A program made the translations under genes and the position numbers. From contig NZ_PYFT01000002.1 of NCBI RefSeq assembly GCF_003023845.1, forward strand, positions 62,001 through 126,000: 64,000 bases of DNA, in the 5' to 3' direction. The notes beneath the pieces are model-generated. The model searched no databases. It was given only the letters and a program-made list of their open reading frames with translations, and was not told the DNA's origin. Position 1 is the stretch's first letter; the number at the start of each line of letters is the position of its first letter. Source of the stretch: Adhaeribacter arboris (lineage in GTDB: Bacteria > Bacteroidota > Bacteroidia > Cytophagales > Hymenobacteraceae). This document shows, one piece after another, positions 62,619-64,000 of the stretch.

Positions 62619-63809
62619 ATGCAGCACCTTCACATCTTTGCCGACGAATTTGGTAATACTAGCCTGAACCTGGAGAAAACTGACACTTTCTCTCATTTTG
62701 TTTTAACAGCAGTACTTATTGAAGAAGCGCAAATAGAGAAAGCCCGGAAGCTGCGAGCAGCTATTAGCCGGCGCTATTTCCAAGGACATCCCATTAAGTC
62801 TAGCCGTATTGCCAACGATGAGAATGGTTTTCAGAAACGACTTGATATTTTAAAAGAATTGCGGCAATTGGATTTCCTGGTTCTTAGCTTAGTGATTAAT
62901 AAAAGTAAGATAATAGGGGAGGGGCTTGACCAAAATACTATATTTTACAAATACTTCAACCGCATCTTCTTACAGCAATTCCCTAAAAACTTTACATCCT
63001 TCTCCATTCATGCCGACCAGTTGGGTTGGCCGGAGTTCCGGCGGAGCCTACAGCACTATATAAATACCAAGGTCATTCAACGAGATTTATTTACTCCTGA
63101 TCGAACCTACCAGTTGGTAGAGGATAGGTTGGAAGAACCATTGGTACAGCTAGCTGATTTTATTTCCGGTTGTTTAGGTAAAATTTATTGTACCAGCCAT
63201 AGTCACGAAAAGGCCACTTTTTTATTTGATTTGTTGCACGACCGTACTTTTGTAGATTTCTTTCCCTTCGAGAAAACCGACTTTTCAGTTTTTATCTCAG
63301 AACAGGATCATGAAAAGAATCAGTTGATCTCCCGAATAGCGGCGGAGTCTGTCCAGGAAGCTTTAGCCAATCGCCATAAATTTTCGGAAGAAGCACAATC
63401 TGTTTTGCAATACTTGTACCTCATGTTCCGGACTGCTCCAGACCGACTCGTGGAGAAATATGAAGTTATTGATAAAGTTAAAAGAATGTACCCCAACTTT
63501 ACGGAGCAGCAACTACGGGTATGTATTCAGCACTTGCGAGATTACGGAGTTCTGATTGCCAGTATTCAGGGCAAGTCCGGATATAAAATTCCAGATAGAG
63601 TGGAAGATATTGTCGGCTTCTATAACCGCTACTTGAACAGCATCGTTCCTATGATAAACCGCATCAATATTTGTAACCGTAAATTATTGGTTAATAGCCT
63701 TCAGGAAGTAAATATACTACAAGCCAACTTGAATTATTCCTTACTCCATGAACTTATCAAAACCATAGATAAAAGTAAACAACCTCATCCTACTTTGAAC
63801 CTGCTTTAA
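62619..63809 (+). CDS. DUF3800-family protein with C-terminal winged-helix-like extension
   Basis: This 396-residue protein has the DUF3800 pattern: an N-terminal strand with acidic pair (IFADEFGNTS, D9-E10), a middle segment SFSIHADQLG, and the late LVQLADFISGCLGKIY motif (about 185-200). The fold is thought to be RNase H-like and its activity is not established. The second half (230-396) is separate, with a helix-turn-helix-like part (YEVIDKVKRMYPNFTEQQLRVCIQHLRDYGVLIASIQGKSGY) that could bind DNA. It stands alone after the AT-rich region. DUF3800 genes are frequent on mobile elements. Confidence 0.8.
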   Translation: MQHLHIFADEFGNTSLNLEKTDTFSHFVLTAVLIEEAQIEKARKLRAAISRRYFQGHPIKSSRIANDENGFQKRLDILKELRQLDFLVLSLVINKSKIIGEGLDQNTIFYKYFNRIFLQQFPKNFTSFSIHADQLGWPEFRRSLQHYINTKVIQRDLFTPDRTYQLVEDRLEEPLVQLADFISGCLGKIYCTSHSHEKATFLFDLLHDRTFVDFFPFEKTDFSVFISEQDHEKNQLISRIAAESVQEALANRHKFSEEAQSVLQYLYLMFRTAPDRLVEKYEVIDKVKRMYPNFTEQQLRVCIQHLRDYGVLIASIQGKSGYKIPDRVEDIVGFYNRYLNSIVPMINRINICNRKLLVNSLQEVNILQANLNYSLLHELIKTIDKSKQPHPTLNLL

Positions 63810-64000
63810 CTTCTATGACAAGTATTAAGGTAACATATCTTAATAAGCAACTTTACGCTCTTGCTACTTATCATAATGCTGGTTATAAGAATTTTCGGCT
63901 ATTTACCATTAAATAATTTCCTAGAAAGGTGAGCTTTAAGTCAGCATATGGAATAGGAGAAATGTTTTAGGCAGCAAGAGGTTTTCCCTTTTATTTGATA
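63810..64000. other. Right end of window, no feature
   Basis: The last 191 bp follow the DUF3800 stop and contain no supportable gene, repeat or clear hairpin. Confidence 0.5.

Noticed and set aside
1-64000. Search by eye for rRNA, tRNA and CRISPR loci
   Set aside because: No conserved rRNA stretch, no tRNA cloverleaf with a CCA-type end and no CRISPR array was recognised. A covariance-model scan would be needed to exclude a divergent tRNA.

Overview
The window reads as Bacteroidota DNA, most plausibly the Cytophagales/Hymenobacteraceae group (inferred, not proven). The supporting evidence is two large secreted proteins with type IX secretion (T9SS) C-terminal sorting domains, TAnnTTTG-type -7 promoter boxes, weak ribosome binding sites, Bacteroides-style tra genes and a LytTR/LytS pair. 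No rRNA, tRNA or housekeeping gene is visible. A complete rep/par/mob/tra set is present, so the simplest reading is one large conjugative plasmid (or an integrated one) seen in part.

Layout. 1-17.7 kb is accessory metabolism and regulation: three Crp/Fnr-type regulators each beside a small enzyme-like protein (SRPBCC, cupin, SnoaL-like, FAD monooxygenase), then a diheme cytochrome c, an MBL-fold hydrolase, an SGNH hydrolase, a hemerythrin-like protein, a T9SS-exported GloVer-repeat protein, an AraC regulator and a PhlG-like hydrolase. Four of these genes share one promoter architecture. Two decayed gene remnants lie between them. 18.3-25 kb looks like a defence/recombination island: an unknown 258-aa gene behind repeated TTGACTAAT motifs, a tight operon of serine recombinase, TIR-like (CAP12-type) protein and YhcG/DUF1016 PDDEXK nuclease, and a RecD2-like helicase. 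25.4-34.8 kb holds a giant T9SS protein with TSP3 calcium repeats and an L-type lectin domain, a PLL-type beta-propeller lectin, and a LytS/LytTR two-component pair. An IS3-family element (34,956-36,191) follows and abuts a broken gene.

37-63.8 kb is the plasmid backbone. On the minus strand, from right to left: antirestriction ArdC, small conserved plasmid genes, MobC-like relaxosome protein, MobB-like relaxase, a ParA-like ATPase, a DUF3408-like protein, TraE/F/G/I/J/K/L/M/N type IV secretion genes, a VirD4 coupling protein with an XRE regulator, a DUF4099/DUF3945 protein and a Toprim protein. On the plus strand are an M23 peptidase, ParA plus a small DNA-binding partner, and a Rep_3 initiator surrounded on both sides by iterons. 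A second serine resolvase with a 42-bp palindrome at its start, a long AT-rich region carrying centromere-like motifs, and a DUF3800 gene close the window.

How it works together (inference): Rep and the iterons control replication, ParA, the small protein and the ATTAGTAATAT sites partition the plasmid, and the resolvase resolves multimers. MobC and the relaxase process a candidate oriT at 54.41-54.48 kb, VirD4 and the Tra channel export the strand, and ArdC protects it on entry. The remaining genes are cargo.
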